Shown: positions 63,433 through 64,000 of the stretch, one piece after another
Numbering within the stretch: the first letter of the stretch is position 1
How the letters are laid out: each line of letters opens with the position of its first letter
Source: Brachyspira intermedia PWS/A
Lineage (GTDB): Bacteria > Spirochaetota > Brachyspiria > Brachyspirales > Brachyspiraceae
NCBI RefSeq assembly: GCF_000223215.1
Contig: NC_017243.1
Location: 2,666,001 to 2,730,000, forward strand
Length of the DNA: 64,000 nt
Reading direction: 5' to 3'
The notes under the pieces: generated by a model
The model's database searches: none
What the model saw: the letters and a program-made list of their open reading frames with translations, nothing else
Told to the model about the DNA's origin: nothing
Program-made: the position numbers and the translations under genes

Positions 63433-64000
63433 ATGAATATAAAAAAAATCAATACATTTTGGAAATTATTTCCTCTATTATTCATACTTATAACTGTTTT
63501 AATCTTCACTGTAAAATACGGAGTTCCTATAGAGTTTTTGCTTACAATAGGCACATTGATAGCCTGTATAATAGCACATTTTGCAGGTTATAAATGGAAA
63601 GATATGGAAGAAGCCTTCATAAAAAAGATAGTAGATACTTGGCTTGGTGTACTGATATTTATATTAATAGGTATAGTAGTTGGTTCTTGGGTATATTCGG
63701 GAACTGTACCTATGCTTATATACTATGGTATTAAATTAATTCACCCTTCATTCATACCTTTAATGGCATTTATTATAACATCTTTTCTATCTATATTTAC
63801 AGGTACTTCTTGGGGTTCTGCTTCTACTGCAGGAGTGGCATTCATAGGAATTGCACAGGCTACAAATACACCTTTGCCATTGGTTGCTGGTGCTGTTATA
63901 AGCGGTGCATATCTTGGTGATAAAAACTCCCCTATATCGGATACAACTGTTTTGGCTGCTCTTGGTGCTGGAACTACTTTACAAAATCATATAAAAACTA
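63433..64000 (+). CDS. Na+/H+ antiporter NhaC family, partial
   Basis: Truncated by the end of the window after 189 codons. An integral membrane protein of the NhaC family: successive hydrophobic segments (LFPLLFILITVLIF, FLLTIGTLIACIIAHFAG, VLIFILIGIVVGSW), the conserved SIFTGTSWGSASTAGVAFIG motif and GAYLGDKNSPISDTTVLAA, all characteristic of this antiporter group (Na+/H+ or lactate/malate). Position 63433 is chosen for the start because GGAG is upstream. Confidence 0.88.
   Translation, partial: MNIKKINTFWKLFPLLFILITVLIFTVKYGVPIEFLLTIGTLIACIIAHFAGYKWKDMEEAFIKKIVDTWLGVLIFILIGIVVGSWVYSGTVPMLIYYGIKLIHPSFIPLMAFIITSFLSIFTGTSWGSASTAGVAFIGIAQATNTPLPLVAGAVISGAYLGDKNSPISDTTVLAALGAGTTLQNHIKT

Overview
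The window is a low-GC, AT-rich bacterial chromosome segment that I assign to the spirochaete genus Brachyspira. The supporting evidence is two FlaA periplasmic-flagellar sheath proteins, an asparagine at the rifampicin-critical position of RpoB (typical of spirochaetes), many short-signal-peptide lipoproteins, BspA-type leucine-rich surface proteins and overall codon bias. The genus is an inference; no database search was possible.

Layout. 1-2.4 kb: two small membrane proteins and the flaA pair on the minus strand. 2.6-4.7 kb: an RsuA-type pseudouridine synthase and a tandem DUF2726 pair, ending in a terminator and a GC-rich structured intergenic element. 5-6.7 kb: a short RNase R. 6.9-11.1 kb: the histidine genes hisZ, hisG (short form, which needs HisZ) and hisD. 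hisZ is followed by four tandem copies of its own 3' end plus terminator hairpin. 11.1-11.4 kb: a 311-bp non-coding element (copy A). 11.6-12.5 kb: a TDT-family transporter. 12.7-24.1 kb: the canonical rpmG, tRNA-Trp, secE, nusG, rplK, rplA, rplJ, rplL, rpoB, rpoC cluster on the minus strand. 24.3-25.9 kb: lrgA and lrgB, split by a 160-bp GC-rich tandem element. 25.9-30.8 kb: small unknown genes, ribokinase and an RND efflux pump. 31-35 kb: lipoproteins and an unknown two-gene membrane operon. 35-38.6 kb: PAP2 phosphatase, methyltransferase, acylphosphatase and a seven-LysM protein with a degenerate LytM domain. 38.7-42.4 kb: two paralogous chemoreceptors. 42.5 kb: tmRNA. 44-49.4 kb: GH57 glucanotransferase, PerR, a frameshifted gene, a ComFB-family protein, DNA polymerase III delta and a stand-alone HIRAN protein. 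49.7-55.1 kb: a surface-protein locus (lipoprotein, four outer-membrane-type proteins, two BspA-like lipoproteins). 55.2-57 kb: phosphoglucomutase. 57.1-58.4 kb: a second copy of the 311-bp element (copy B) beside an Abi_2/AbiF HEPN gene with a promoter and hairpin RNA in its leader. 58.5-64 kb: recG, a DUF1232 protein, a REC-like/PilZ protein, 5-formyl-THF cyclo-ligase, cheW and the start of an NhaC-type antiporter.

Most striking points. (1) The AbiF-type HEPN protein, with motif RNICAH, is preceded by a near-consensus promoter firing directly into a C5/G5 hairpin followed by a U-run. This looks like a toxin with a leader-encoded small RNA. (2) Three kinds of non-coding repetitive structure sit between genes: the 311-bp paired element, the hisZ tail array and the lrgAB element. 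A fourth GC-rich structured island lies at 4.76 kb. (3) Three genes for envelope or membrane-anchored proteins are each broken by a single-base change in a homopolymer (T5, A7, A6), giving either phase-variable genes or assembly errors.

Functionally the window joins core transcription and translation, chemotaxis and motility (FlaA, two MCPs, CheW), probable c-di-GMP receptors (PilZ and ComFB-family), oxidative-stress control (PerR) and cell-surface variation.
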